The position numbers and the translations under genes are program-made. A stretch of DNA of 64,000 nt from GCA-2748575 sp965222725 (GTDB lineage: Bacteria > Pseudomonadota > Gammaproteobacteria > Pseudomonadales > Ketobacteraceae): the NCBI GenBank assembly GCA_965222725.1, contig OZ244969.1, positions 3,844,001-3,908,000 on the forward strand. The letters are read 5' to 3'. Below are positions 44,253 through 52,887 of the stretch, one piece after another (position 1 is the first letter of the stretch; every line of letters starts with the position of its first letter). Below the pieces are notes generated by a model, which ran no database searches, was not told where the DNA came from, and saw only the letters and a list, made by a program, of their open reading frames with translations.

Positions 44253-46133
44253 ATGACAGATTTCACTGAAAACAGAACAGGGCAGCGACCTGGCTTAACC
44301 ATCAGGCCTCTGGCCGCCGGTACGCTGGCTTTTGCGCTTATGGTGGCCGGCTGCCATGCGGTGAAGGAACCGGCAGAAAAAGCGGACAGGGTGGATCCTG
44401 TGGGCAGCGTGGAGAGTAAAACTGCCGGTGCCGGCGAGGATGCCACCCGGATAACGGCGGAAGCTGATGGCCGGGTAGAGGGTCAGAGTACCGCACCCGC
44501 GAAAACGCCACTGCAGGATGTGACAGAATCCGAACTGGTCCAGATCCGCGAGGAAATCCCGGAAGCCCGTAAGAAGGAACAGGTAGCGGGCGCCATGAGC
44601 CAGCAAATGCTCGCCCCCCGAACCGCCACCCTGATGGCGAAGCCTGCGCCCGGATTTCCCCATGTCCCACCTCATGCCTCAAACCAGGGCTTTCCCCAGG
44701 ATCGGGAAAACTACGCTCAGTTTGATGAAAACCCGCTGAAGCTGGTGGCCGAGCATCCGGTGTCCACCTTCAGTATTGATGTAGATACCGGCAGTTACAG
44801 CAACGTAAGGCGCTTCCTGAACCAGGGGCAGCTTCCCCGTCAGGATGCGGTGCGGGTGGAAGAGCTGATCAATTACTTTAACTATGATTACGCTGGTCCG
44901 GACAATAAAGAACAGCCCTTTGCCATTCATACGGAAATGGCGCCATCCCCCTGGCGTAATGACGCTGTGCTTCTCCATGTGGGACTGAAAGGCTATGAAT
45001 TGCCGGTATCTCAGCTGCCTCCGGCCAATCTGGTGTTTCTGATTGATGTGTCGGGCTCCATGAATTCACCGGCCAAAATCGGCTTGCTCAAACAGGGTTT
45101 CCGCTTGCTGGTTAAACAGCTGCGAGCGCAGGACACCATCAGCATTGCGGTGTATGCCGGTGCCAGCGGCACGGTACTGGAATCCACCTCAGGTGATCAG
45201 AAAGGCAAGATACTGGCGGCTATTGATCAGTTGCAGGCCGGGGGCTCCACCAATGGTGCTGCCGGGATCAATCTGGCCTATCAACTGGCTCAGGCGAGTC
45301 AGAAGCCCGATGGTATCAACCGGGTCATACTGGCCACCGACGGCGACTTTAACGTGGGCACAGTGAACTTTGAGGCGCTCAAAGATATGGTGGAGCGGCG
45401 CCGCGAAACCGGTGTTTCCCTGACCACGCTGGGGTTCGGCACCGGTAATTATAATGATCATCTGATGGAACAGCTGGCTGACGCCGGGAACGGTAACTAT
45501 TCCTATATCGACAATCTTCAGGAAGCCCGAAAAGTGCTGGTGGAAGAGTTGGGCTCCACACTCCAGACCATTGCCAAAGACGTTAAAATCCAGATTGAAT
45601 TTAATCCTGCGCAGGTGTTGTCCTACCGTTTGGTGGGCTACGAAAACCGTATGCTCAAACGGGAGGATTTTAATAATGACAAAGTGGATGCCGGGGAAAT
45701 CGGTGCCGGGCACACAGTAACCGCAATATACGAACTGGAGCTGGCTGGACATGCCAACCCCATGGTGGATCCGCTTCGTTATGGCAACAGCAATAGCAAC
45801 ATCGCTCCGGAGACCAATACAGAAAACAAAGCCGCAGAGTTGGGCTTTTTGAAACTGCGTTACAAGCTGCCGACAGAATCCCGCAGCCGTCTGATCACCC
45901 AATCACTGGACAAGCAGCAGATTCTGCAGGCTATGGACAGTACCAGTGACAACTTCCGTTTTGCGGCAGCCGTGGCCGGCTTTGGCCAGTTGCTGAAGGG
46001 AGGCACATACACCGGAAAAATGAGCTATGATGATATTGTCGCTCTGGGCATGAACGCCAGGGGAAATGATCCCTGGGGTTATCGCAGCGAGTTTATTAAT
46101 CTGGTGCGGCTGGCCAAACAGCTGGCGCAATAG
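44253..46133 (+). CDS. VWA-domain lipoprotein (YfbK-like)
   Basis: A 626-residue exported protein with a lipobox at VAGC (Cys34) after a long n-region. A low-complexity linker (about 40-145) leads to a von Willebrand N-terminal region (EHPVSTFSIDVDTGSYSNVR, 168-187). The VWA domain has an intact MIDAS start, DVSGSM (265-270), a TNGAAGI segment and TDGDFNVG, and the C-terminal DUF3520-type region ends KLRYKLPTESRSRL and GYRSEFINLVRLAKQL. This is the YfbK architecture. The next two genes encode a sigma factor and a membrane anti-sigma-like protein, so this lipoprotein may sense or be controlled by that pair. AAGGG ribosome site. Confidence 0.9.
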   Translation: MTDFTENRTGQRPGLTIRPLAAGTLAFALMVAGCHAVKEPAEKADRVDPVGSVESKTAGAGEDATRITAEADGRVEGQSTAPAKTPLQDVTESELVQIREEIPEARKKEQVAGAMSQQMLAPRTATLMAKPAPGFPHVPPHASNQGFPQDRENYAQFDENPLKLVAEHPVSTFSIDVDTGSYSNVRRFLNQGQLPRQDAVRVEELINYFNYDYAGPDNKEQPFAIHTEMAPSPWRNDAVLLHVGLKGYELPVSQLPPANLVFLIDVSGSMNSPAKIGLLKQGFRLLVKQLRAQDTISIAVYAGASGTVLESTSGDQKGKILAAIDQLQAGGSTNGAAGINLAYQLAQASQKPDGINRVILATDGDFNVGTVNFEALKDMVERRRETGVSLTTLGFGTGNYNDHLMEQLADAGNGNYSYIDNLQEARKVLVEELGSTLQTIAKDVKIQIEFNPAQVLSYRLVGYENRMLKREDFNNDKVDAGEIGAGHTVTAIYELELAGHANPMVDPLRYGNSNSNIAPETNTENKAAELGFLKLRYKLPTESRSRLITQSLDKQQILQAMDSTSDNFRFAAAVAGFGQLLKGGTYTGKMSYDDIVALGMNARGNDPWGYRSEFINLVRLAKQLAQ

Positions 46134-46276
46134 CAAGTTGTACGCAAAATAAATAGCTTGCATATCGCCAGCGAATGATGAATATAGTGGAGAGCGGGCC
46201 AGGGCTTGAACAGCAATGGCCCGCACAATCACCTAAAGGAATAGCAAAAACACTTACAGGGTTTGTCGAAGCAAGA

Positions 46277-46867
46277 ATGACTGTTCAGGAACTGGATCAG
46301 GTCGCCGACGAAGTATTAATGAAAGGTTATGGCAAAGGAAATGTCAGCGCCTTTGAAATGCTCTATCAGCGTCACAAAGGCCCACTTTTTCGTTTTGTAT
46401 TGCGGCAGGTTTCTGACCGCCATATCGCAGAAGAACTGTTTCAGGATATCTGGTCCCGCGTTATCGCCCAGCGTGGCGAGTATCACGTGTCTGCAAAGTT
46501 CACCACCTGGCTGTATACCATCGCCCGCAACCGTGTGATTGATTTTTACCGCGTACAGGGCAAGCGCCTGGATATTGAAACCTCCCAGGGCGAAGACGAT
46601 ATTGATGATATCCGTCATGACAGCTTTGTGTGTGACCGTCGCCCGGAATTATTACTGGAATCCAGCGAATCCCTGGCAGCCATACGCAAGCTGGTGGCAG
46701 AGCTTCCTGCCAGCCAGAGAGAAGCCTTTGTTCTGAAATACGATGCCGGATTCAATCACCACGATATTGCAGAAATTACCGGCCACAAAGAAGAAACCAT
46801 CAAATCACAAATCCGTTATGCCATTAGCAAACTGAAACAGGGTTTGTTCGGAGGTCGTCATGACTAG
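46277..46867 (+). CDS. ECF-type RNA polymerase sigma factor
   Basis: A 196-residue sigma-70 family protein with region 2 (FEMLYQRHKGPLFRFVLRQV, EELFQDIWSRV, KFTTWLYTIARNRVIDFYR) and region 4 (VAELPASQREAFVLKYDAGF, HHDIAEITGHKEETIKSQIR). No regions 1.1 or 3, hence ECF. I chose ATG 46277 (MTVQELDQ); the frame is open to 46175, which would add 34 residues without similarity to sigma factors. Its end overlaps the next gene by 8 bases, typical of sigma/anti-sigma pairs. It may drive the VWA gene and its own unit. Confidence 0.92.
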   Translation: MTVQELDQVADEVLMKGYGKGNVSAFEMLYQRHKGPLFRFVLRQVSDRHIAEELFQDIWSRVIAQRGEYHVSAKFTTWLYTIARNRVIDFYRVQGKRLDIETSQGEDDIDDIRHDSFVCDRRPELLLESSESLAAIRKLVAELPASQREAFVLKYDAGFNHHDIAEITGHKEETIKSQIRYAISKLKQGLFGGRHD

Positions 46868-47918
46868 GAAACAGATTGTCAGTGATGAGCAAGCCGAAGA
46901 GCTGGTGCAACGGCTATACGAAAAATCCTCCACTGAGGAACCGTCACTGGAACTGGACCAGAATATTCTGGCACAGGCAAAAGCCGGTGCGGACTCTGTA
47001 AAAGCAGGCCGGGGATTCAGGAGCACCAACCCGTTAAGCTTCTGGCAACGCTTCGGATCGGTGGCTGCGACTCTGGTGCTGGTGGGCACCATTGGCATGC
47101 TGTATCAACAAAACCGGGATCAGCTGTCGCCGGAAAACCCCGTTATTCTTACTTCTGAACCTGCCGACTCCGCCGCCGGGCAAAGCGACACCGTGCGGCA
47201 AAAGCCAGTATCAGAAGAGTCTTCGTTAAGAGAATCTGCGTCACATGAATATGAGCTACATGAATCTGAGTTAGATCAAGCGCCACAGGAAGAGGCAGTT
47301 TTCAGTGTTGCAGATGATGCTGCAAAAATGGATCGGGCGGAGCCTGCGGCCAGAAAAAAGGAAGCAGTGGAGACACTTCAGGACGCTGGCGCACTTCAAC
47401 CATCACCGCGTGTCCCGGCAGCTGAACCCGCGCAGCCCATGTTGGAAGAAGCTGATTTGCCTGAGGTGAAACCGGCGATGCCGCCGGCCACTAAACCGGT
47501 GCTGAAAGAAGCCAATCGCGCGCAAAATACTGATGCCACCAATGAAGGTGCGGCCAAAGGCATGGTGAAAGGTGCTGGCGATGATGAATCAGTTGAGGAA
47601 AAATCAGAAGCACGTTTAGCCCCTGAACGTTTAGCCCCTGAACGTTCTGCCCATGAAATGTTCCGCTCATTCACCAGTATGCCAAAACTGGTACCGACAG
47701 CACCTGAACCCACACCACCGGAGGAAAACATTCAACAAGTGCGCGAAGCCATTGCAGCCGGTGATCTTAAGCAGGCGGAAACCTTATGGCTGGCATTAAA
47801 AGCGTCTTACCCTGACGCTGATTTGCCACCAGATCTAGTTGAATTCTTTGGGAACAATGACCAGATTGGGGAGTCGGAGCAGATAAACAGTGACACAGGA
47901 AGCGATCAAAATCAGTAA
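46860..47918 (+). CDS. Membrane anti-sigma-like protein, partner of the ECF sigma factor
   Basis: A 352-residue single-pass membrane protein: a cytoplasmic N-terminal part of about 65 residues (EQAEELVQRLYEKSSTEEPS), one transmembrane helix (about 66-83) and a long, acidic, Glu/Pro/Ala-rich periplasmic part without a recognisable domain. A small helical end (about 288-328, VREAIAAGDLKQAETLWLAL) is TPR-like. The 8-base overlap with the sigma gene and the topology support an anti-sigma role, but no ZAS zinc motif (HxxxCxxC) is present. A 15-bp triplication encodes RLAPE, RLAPE, RSAHE. The last 84 bases overlap the convergent DUF454 gene. Confidence 0.75.
   Translation: MTRKQIVSDEQAEELVQRLYEKSSTEEPSLELDQNILAQAKAGADSVKAGRGFRSTNPLSFWQRFGSVAATLVLVGTIGMLYQQNRDQLSPENPVILTSEPADSAAGQSDTVRQKPVSEESSLRESASHEYELHESELDQAPQEEAVFSVADDAAKMDRAEPAARKKEAVETLQDAGALQPSPRVPAAEPAQPMLEEADLPEVKPAMPPATKPVLKEANRAQNTDATNEGAAKGMVKGAGDDESVEEKSEARLAPERLAPERSAHEMFRSFTSMPKLVPTAPEPTPPEENIQQVREAIAAGDLKQAETLWLALKASYPDADLPPDLVEFFGNNDQIGESEQINSDTGSDQNQ
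47613..47657 (+). repeat. In-frame 15-bp triplication in the anti-sigma-like gene
   Basis: Two identical 15-base units (47613-47627 and 47628-47642) and a third with three changes (47643-47657), encoding RLAPE-RLAPE-RSAHE. In frame, in the disordered periplasmic part, so copy-number change would be tolerated. Confidence 0.85.
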
Positions 47919-48257
47919 TGCCTTGATGGCAAGGTGGGGAACTATATAAATGGAAATTGCCATGGATACCCAGAGTACAGCGATGATGTAACACTTGGCT
48001 TTCATGGGAATACCTTTGCCGTCCAGGTACAGATGAATATAGGGCCCAAGGTATTTGTGATTTAACAGCCAGTGGTGGAATCGTGCCGAACTGCGGGCAA
48101 AACAGGCTGCCGCCAGCAACAGAAAAGGCGTGGTTGGCAACAGGGGCAGAAAAATTCCCACCACACCCAGTACAATGGCGAGCCAGCCCACCAACAACAG
48201 CGCCCAGCGAATCACCGGGCTCTTGTTTAATTTAAGAAACTTTTCTGAATCCTGCAT
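47835..48257 (-). CDS. YbaN-like DUF454 inner-membrane protein
   Basis: A 140-residue membrane protein with hydrophobic segments at about 18-36, 41-53, 89-107 and 108-126. The DUF454 signature GWLAIVLGVVGIFLPLLPTTPF is followed by LLLAAACFARSSARFHHWLL and the conserved GP motif (LGPYIHLY). Function unknown in all bacteria. The C-terminus (LRLPNLVIVPKEFN) aligns in position with the end of E. coli YbaN, so the 84-base overlap with the convergent gene is likely real. Confidence 0.9.
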   Translation of the reverse strand: MQDSEKFLKLNKSPVIRWALLLVGWLAIVLGVVGIFLPLLPTTPFLLLAAACFARSSARFHHWLLNHKYLGPYIHLYLDGKGIPMKAKCYIIAVLWVSMAISIYIVPHLAIKALLILIASCVTVYLLRLPNLVIVPKEFN

Positions 48258-48275
48258 GGGCCTATCGTAACCAGC

Positions 48276-49274
48276 CTAGAAATTGAATTCTACACCCATA
48301 GCATAGCCGGAAGATTCCCAGGTGACACCATTCAGGCGGGTAGCGCCACGGCTGCCGTCGGCAAAGTAAACCACATCGCGGCCGGGGTCTGCTTCAAAGT
48401 CCTCGGCAGTCGCCTGGATCCAGGCAGAAAAGTGTTTGTGAAAATAGAACTGATAGTGAAGTGTCCAGCGAAAGCCAGTGGCTTCTGACCAGTGCGCAAA
48501 GCTTACCGGGTGAGCAAAATCTTCTCTCAGGTTCCAGTTGGCTTCGGCATAATAGTCTTGCCAATGGCCCTGCAGCTCTAGGCTTAACCGGTGACTGGGA
48601 ATACGCCACTCCAGTGCACCACCAAACCATACGCCTTCCCATTCCGCGGTGTAGGAACTGTTCAGGTTACCCTCGAACGGGCCCAGCGACAGCGCATGAG
48701 TGCGGGTATCGAGCACCTGCACGCCGTTGGTCATTTTCAATAGCTGTTCGTTGTAGGTGTAGGCCAGCTTGGGGATCAGCGTCCAGGCATCGCCAAGGCG
48801 AAAACGATAGCCGAAAATCAGATCAAACCTGGTCATTTCGGAACCTTCAGCGTCGGAATAACTGCGGCTGTACTCCTGGGTACGGTTATCACCGTCGTAA
48901 TCAGAGTCCTGATTGGTGCCCGCGGAAGCTTCGCCCGCCTGGTAGCGCCCCTGAATCTGTACGCCTGCCAAAAAGCCGCGATTAAAACGCAGGGTTCCCT
49001 GCGATTCAAAGGTTTCGTATTCTATGTCCGCAAAAGTCAGTTCAGAAAGAATATTGGGGGTTGCATTGCCGCTGATGTCGCTGGCAATGCTCCACTGCAG
49101 ATCACCCTTGTGAAAGCCGATACCGGCACTGGCTTCCAGTTCCAGGGGATCCTGGTCCCAGCGCTCGCCGGGGTAAGCGCCGGCCGCAGAGGCGATGGCC
49201 GTTAACCATAAAATCACCAGACTGAGCCGCAATGGGACCAGAGCCGACGGATGAGAATTCTTGACTGCCTTCAT
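48276..49274 (-). CDS. Omptin-like outer-membrane beta-barrel protein
   Basis: A 332-residue exported protein (signal peptide about 1-33 from ATG 49274, which has AGGAAAGG upstream; a start at 49298 adds 8 residues). Ten-strand barrel features: GIGFHKGDLQWSIASDIS, NILSELTFADIEYETFES (like the SxLxW... segment of omptins), GFLAGVQIQGRYQ, an acidic loop DSDYDGDNRTQEYSRSYSDA before FDLIFGYRFRLG, and a C-terminal Phe (AMGVEFNF). The pattern matches omptin/Protochlamydia outer-membrane-protein folds. Whether it keeps the Asp-Asp/Asp-His protease site cannot be settled by eye. It is 18 bases after the DUF454 gene on the same strand, but read before it. Confidence 0.65.
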   Translation of the reverse strand: MKAVKNSHPSALVPLRLSLVILWLTAIASAAGAYPGERWDQDPLELEASAGIGFHKGDLQWSIASDISGNATPNILSELTFADIEYETFESQGTLRFNRGFLAGVQIQGRYQAGEASAGTNQDSDYDGDNRTQEYSRSYSDAEGSEMTRFDLIFGYRFRLGDAWTLIPKLAYTYNEQLLKMTNGVQVLDTRTHALSLGPFEGNLNSSYTAEWEGVWFGGALEWRIPSHRLSLELQGHWQDYYAEANWNLREDFAHPVSFAHWSEATGFRWTLHYQFYFHKHFSAWIQATAEDFEADPGRDVVYFADGSRGATRLNGVTWESSGYAMGVEFNF

Positions 49275-49603
49275 GGGGCCCTTTCCTAAACCAGACATAC
49301 GGCCGCATATGACTAACGGCGCTATGTAAGTAATAGTTGGGAATCAGCCAGTCACTAAAGACAACTTTTGCATAGTTTCCGAACAATTTATAAAGCTAAG
49401 CTATTGATATAGCGAAACTATTATGACTTCATTAAGTTACGGGCGGGCGCTGAGGCGGGCTCCGGATTCGTCAGCTTTTTGACAAAACAAACAGTAATAG
49501 GCTTTTAATTAGCCAAAAACGACCGAAAAAGATCAAAATATAACCAATTTCGCAGGGTTTGACCTCATGGTGAGGTCTTATAGCCAGGGATTCTGGAAAA
49601 TTT
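49275..49603. other. Divergent intergenic region
   Basis: 329 AT-rich bases between the omptin-like gene and the YgjP-like gene. No gene, no clear terminator or operator. It must contain both promoters. Confidence 0.4.
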
Positions 49604-50281
49604 ATGCAGTCAGATTTATTTGAAATAAATTACCAGCTGGTGCGCAGCCGCCGGAAAACCGTGGCCATTCATGTGCTCCGCAACGGTGATGTGGAGGTGC
49701 GCGCACCCCTGCGAGCCTCCCGGGAGTTGATCCACCAGTTCGTGCTGGAAAAGCAGGACTGGATTGAGCGCAAGCAGGCGGAGTGGCAGGCGCTACCCTC
49801 ACCACATCAGTTGCAGTACAAGGAAGGGGCAGAGCATTTTTTTCTGGGTGAGCCCCATCAACTGGTTCTGTCACCCCCGCAGGCGGATGAAGCGGCCATT
49901 GAACTTAATGTTCGCCAACCGTCACCAGACACTATCAGGCGCGCTTTGGAGCGCTGGTATCGCCTTCAGGCGGAGATCATTTTCACCGAGCGCCACGAAC
50001 ACTGGCGCAGTGAACTGGCGCATTTTGAGTTGCCGGCATCCCGGGTGGCCCTGCGCAAAATGAAAAGTCGCTGGGGCAGTTGCAGCCGCCGTGGTTTGGT
50101 TACCCTGAACACACAGCTGGTACGTTATCCGCTGGAATGCGTGGACGCTGTGATTGTCCACGAATTGTGCCACCTGCTGGAATTCAATCACTCCCGCCGT
50201 TTCTACCGCCTGATGGATCAGGCCTATCCCAACTGGAAAGCCATTGATAAGTTGCTGAAATCCCTGGCGCTGCAGTACTGA
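49604..50281 (+). CDS. YgjP-like DUF45 zinc metallopeptidase
   Basis: A 225-residue cytoplasmic protein of the YgjP/WLM-related DUF45 family. The zinc motif is HELCHLLEFNH (His186, Glu187, His190, with His196 downstream), preceded by the family-typical MKSRWGSCSRRGLVTLN (153-169). The N-terminus has VRSRRKTVAIHVLRNGDVEVRAP. Relatives are metal-dependent peptidases of unknown substrate, close to SprT/M48 folds. Poor ribosome site (GGA far from ATG). Confidence 0.92.
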   Translation: MQSDLFEINYQLVRSRRKTVAIHVLRNGDVEVRAPLRASRELIHQFVLEKQDWIERKQAEWQALPSPHQLQYKEGAEHFFLGEPHQLVLSPPQADEAAIELNVRQPSPDTIRRALERWYRLQAEIIFTERHEHWRSELAHFELPASRVALRKMKSRWGSCSRRGLVTLNTQLVRYPLECVDAVIVHELCHLLEFNHSRRFYRLMDQAYPNWKAIDKLLKSLALQY

Positions 50282-50448
50282 ATCCGACAGCTTCCACTTC
50301 CGTTTTTACCACCTGATGACCGCCTGGTACCAAATGTCTTGATTTCCCCCAGGCTCTTCGGCAGGATTAAAACAACCGTTTGCTTGGTTCTTGGGCCAGG
50401 GACACGGAGGGAACTTTCGAACAACAATATTTCAAGGGTAGCTTGTTG

Positions 50449-51558
50449 ATGTCTGATCCACTTTTTGACCTCACCTTAACAGAGGAACAGCGCATTACGC
50501 GGGAAGCCATGAACCGGTTCGCGGTTCAGGAGCTGAAAGCCATTGCGCGCTCGGCCGATGAAGACGCCAGGGCACCGGACGGTTTTTATCAAAAAACCAT
50601 GGAGCTTGGCCTGACCATCTTACCGATACCGGAACACCTGGGCGGAGCAGGCGAACCCCGCTCACCGGTTTCCAATATGCTTAACGCAGAAGACCTGGGT
50701 TATGGCGATATGTCGCTGGCCATTGGCGCGCTCACACCGCTGTCGTTTGTGAATGTGTTGCTGGACTTTGCCAGCGAAGATCAGCAGGAGCAGTTTCTTA
50801 CACCGCTTGCGGCTGAAAGTTTCAAGGCTGCAACTATTGCACTAATGGAACCTGCCGCCACCTTCAGCGCTAAAAAACCGGCGACCACCGCAGTCAAAGA
50901 AGGCAGTGGTTATGTGCTTAACGGTGTTAAATCCATGGTGCCGCTGGCAGATCAGAGTGACCAGATTCTGGTTATTGCCCACCTGGAAGGGGAAGGTGTT
51001 TGTGGTTTTGTGGTAAATGCCGCTGCGGAAGGCGTCACCATTGAAAACGAACCTTTTATGGGATTGCGCCCATTAGCGCTGGGGCGGGTCGGGCTGGAAA
51101 ATGTTCTGGTACCTGAGTCGGCAAAAATCGGCAGTAGCGACAAGCCGTTCGATATTCAACGGGTTCAGGATCTGTCTGCACTGGGATTGTGTGCTACTGC
51201 GGTGGGCTGCTGCCAGTCGGCGCTGGACTACGTGGTGCCTTACGTGAACGAGCGGGTGGCTTTTGGTGAGCCTATTTCCAATCGCCAGTCGGTGGCCTTT
51301 ATGGTGGCCAACATCGCGATCGAACTGGATGCCATGCGCATGATGGTATACCGGGCGGCATCCCGGGCGGAACAAGGATTATCCTTTCACAAGGAAGCGT
51401 ATCAGGCTCGCCTGATCTGCGCCCAGCGTTCCATGGAAATTGGCACCAACGCTGTTCAGCTGTTGGGTGGCCATGGTTTTACCCGGGAACACCCGGTGGA
51501 GATGTGGTATCGCAATCTGCGTGCTGTGGGCATTCTGCAAGGCGCTGTGGTGATCTAA
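50449..51558 (+). CDS. Acyl-CoA dehydrogenase-like subunit lacking the catalytic glutamate
   Basis: A 369-residue protein with the acyl-CoA dehydrogenase fold: N-terminal helices (FDLTLTEEQRITREAMNRFA), the beta domain and a C-terminal helical part (VNERVAFGEPISNRQSVAFM, LLGGHGFTREHPVEMWYRNL). The usual catalytic EGT at the C-terminal end reads LQGAV (Gln364), and the alternative isovaleryl-type position has no glutamate either. The flavin/substrate loop is also degenerate (MEPAATFSAKKPATT instead of TEPGAGSD). It is therefore probably inactive alone and pairs with the enzyme encoded 15 bases downstream. Start ATG 50449 (MSDPLFDL); the frame is open 69 bases upstream. Confidence 0.85.
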   Translation: MSDPLFDLTLTEEQRITREAMNRFAVQELKAIARSADEDARAPDGFYQKTMELGLTILPIPEHLGGAGEPRSPVSNMLNAEDLGYGDMSLAIGALTPLSFVNVLLDFASEDQQEQFLTPLAAESFKAATIALMEPAATFSAKKPATTAVKEGSGYVLNGVKSMVPLADQSDQILVIAHLEGEGVCGFVVNAAAEGVTIENEPFMGLRPLALGRVGLENVLVPESAKIGSSDKPFDIQRVQDLSALGLCATAVGCCQSALDYVVPYVNERVAFGEPISNRQSVAFMVANIAIELDAMRMMVYRAASRAEQGLSFHKEAYQARLICAQRSMEIGTNAVQLLGGHGFTREHPVEMWYRNLRAVGILQGAVVI

Positions 51559-51573
51559 GGGGAGGACTACAAC

Positions 51574-52773
51574 ATGATTAATCTGGAACTACCAAAAAAA
51601 CTGACACAGGCTCAGGGTATGGCCCATCAGCTGGCGGCCACTGTATTTCGCCCCATCGCCCGCAAATACGATCGCATTGAACACTGCGATACCCCGGAAG
51701 AATTGAAACCTGTGGGCCAGATGCTGGCCAGTGCCGGTGCCATGCGCTCAGGCGGAAAGGGCGGTGATTCCGACGGCGTTAAAAACGGCTCCAATATGAT
51801 GGGCATCGTTTCCATGGAGGAAATGTGCTGGGGTTGTACCGGCCTGACCCTGTCCATTCCTGGCGCGGGTCTGGGTAATGCGGCTATTGCTGCCGTTGGT
51901 ACCAAAGAACAGAAGGAAAAATTCGGCAAGCTTTATTGTGCGATGGCCATTACTGAGCCAGGTGTGGGTTCGGACTCCGCAGCGGTGCAAACCACTGCTG
52001 TGCTGGACGGCGATGAGTGGGTCATTAACGGCGAAAAGATTTTTGCTACCGCCGGTGACCGGGGCGATGCCGTGGTGGTATGGGCCACCCTGGATAAATC
52101 CCAGGGCAAGGCAGCCATTAAATCCTTTGTGGTGGAGCAGGGCACGCCGGGAATGACGGTGGTGCGTTGCGAAGATAAAATGGGGCTGCGCGTATCCGAT
52201 ACGGCTGCCATTACGTTCACTGATTGCCGCATTCCCAAAGAAAACATTCTTGGTTCACCGGAAATCGCCAACACCGCCGAAGCCCGCAAAAAAGCCTTCG
52301 GCGGTGTGATGCAGACTTTCGATAACACCCGCCCGCAGGTGGCCGCCATGGCGCTGGGTGTGGCCAGAGGCGCGCTGGAAATTGCCCGGGAACTTCTGGA
52401 AAAAGAAGGCGTAAAAGCCGACTACGAGAATGAATACCACGAGTGCACTACGCTTGAATCTGAGCTATACCGCATGGAAGCCGAACTGGAATCCGCCCGA
52501 CTGTTAACGCTGAAGGCGGCCTGGATGGCAGATAACAAACAGCCTAATTCCAAAGAAGCTTCCATCTGTAAGGCTAAAGCCGGTCGCATCGGCAATGAAA
52601 TCACACTGCGCTGCGTGGAAATTTGCGGTGTGCTGGGGTATAGCGAAAGCTACCTGCTGGAAAAGTTTGCCCGGGATTCAAAAATTCTGGATATCTTTGA
52701 AGGCACCCAGCAGATTCAGCAGTTGATTATTGCCCGCCATGTGTTGGGTAAGTCTTCCCAGGAATTAAAGTAA
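51574..52773 (+). CDS. Acyl-CoA dehydrogenase (catalytic partner)
   Basis: A 399-residue acyl-CoA dehydrogenase with all usual motifs: AITEPGVGSDSAAVQTTAV, WVINGEKIFATAGDRGD, and the C-terminal catalytic segment IFEGTQQIQQL with Glu376. Substrate unknown; the length and C-terminus fit medium/long or branched acyl chains. The strong GGGGAGGA ribosome site lies in the 15-base gap after the upstream, catalytically incomplete gene. Electrons should go to EtfAB. A strong terminator follows. Confidence 0.93.
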   Translation: MINLELPKKLTQAQGMAHQLAATVFRPIARKYDRIEHCDTPEELKPVGQMLASAGAMRSGGKGGDSDGVKNGSNMMGIVSMEEMCWGCTGLTLSIPGAGLGNAAIAAVGTKEQKEKFGKLYCAMAITEPGVGSDSAAVQTTAVLDGDEWVINGEKIFATAGDRGDAVVVWATLDKSQGKAAIKSFVVEQGTPGMTVVRCEDKMGLRVSDTAAITFTDCRIPKENILGSPEIANTAEARKKAFGGVMQTFDNTRPQVAAMALGVARGALEIARELLEKEGVKADYENEYHECTTLESELYRMEAELESARLLTLKAAWMADNKQPNSKEASICKAKAGRIGNEITLRCVEICGVLGYSESYLLEKFARDSKILDIFEGTQQIQQLIIARHVLGKSSQELK

Positions 52774-52841
52774 TCTTTAGAAGTAACCTTCAGCGAAGAA
52801 ACCGTTTTGCTGAAGTAACTATATAAAGTTGCTCAGAAATA

Positions 52842-52871
52842 AAAACGGGGCTCATTATCGAGCCCCGTTTT
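52842..52871. terminator. Bidirectional terminator between acyl-CoA dehydrogenase and PhoD genes
   Basis: AAAACGGGGCTC (52842-52853), ATTATC loop, GAGCCCCGTTTT (52860-52871): a 12-bp perfect stem with A/T ends on both sides, shared by the convergent genes. A weaker CTTCAGC/GCTGAAG pair lies just upstream. Confidence 0.93.
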
Positions 52872-52887
52872 AGTTTGGCTTTTGTTT

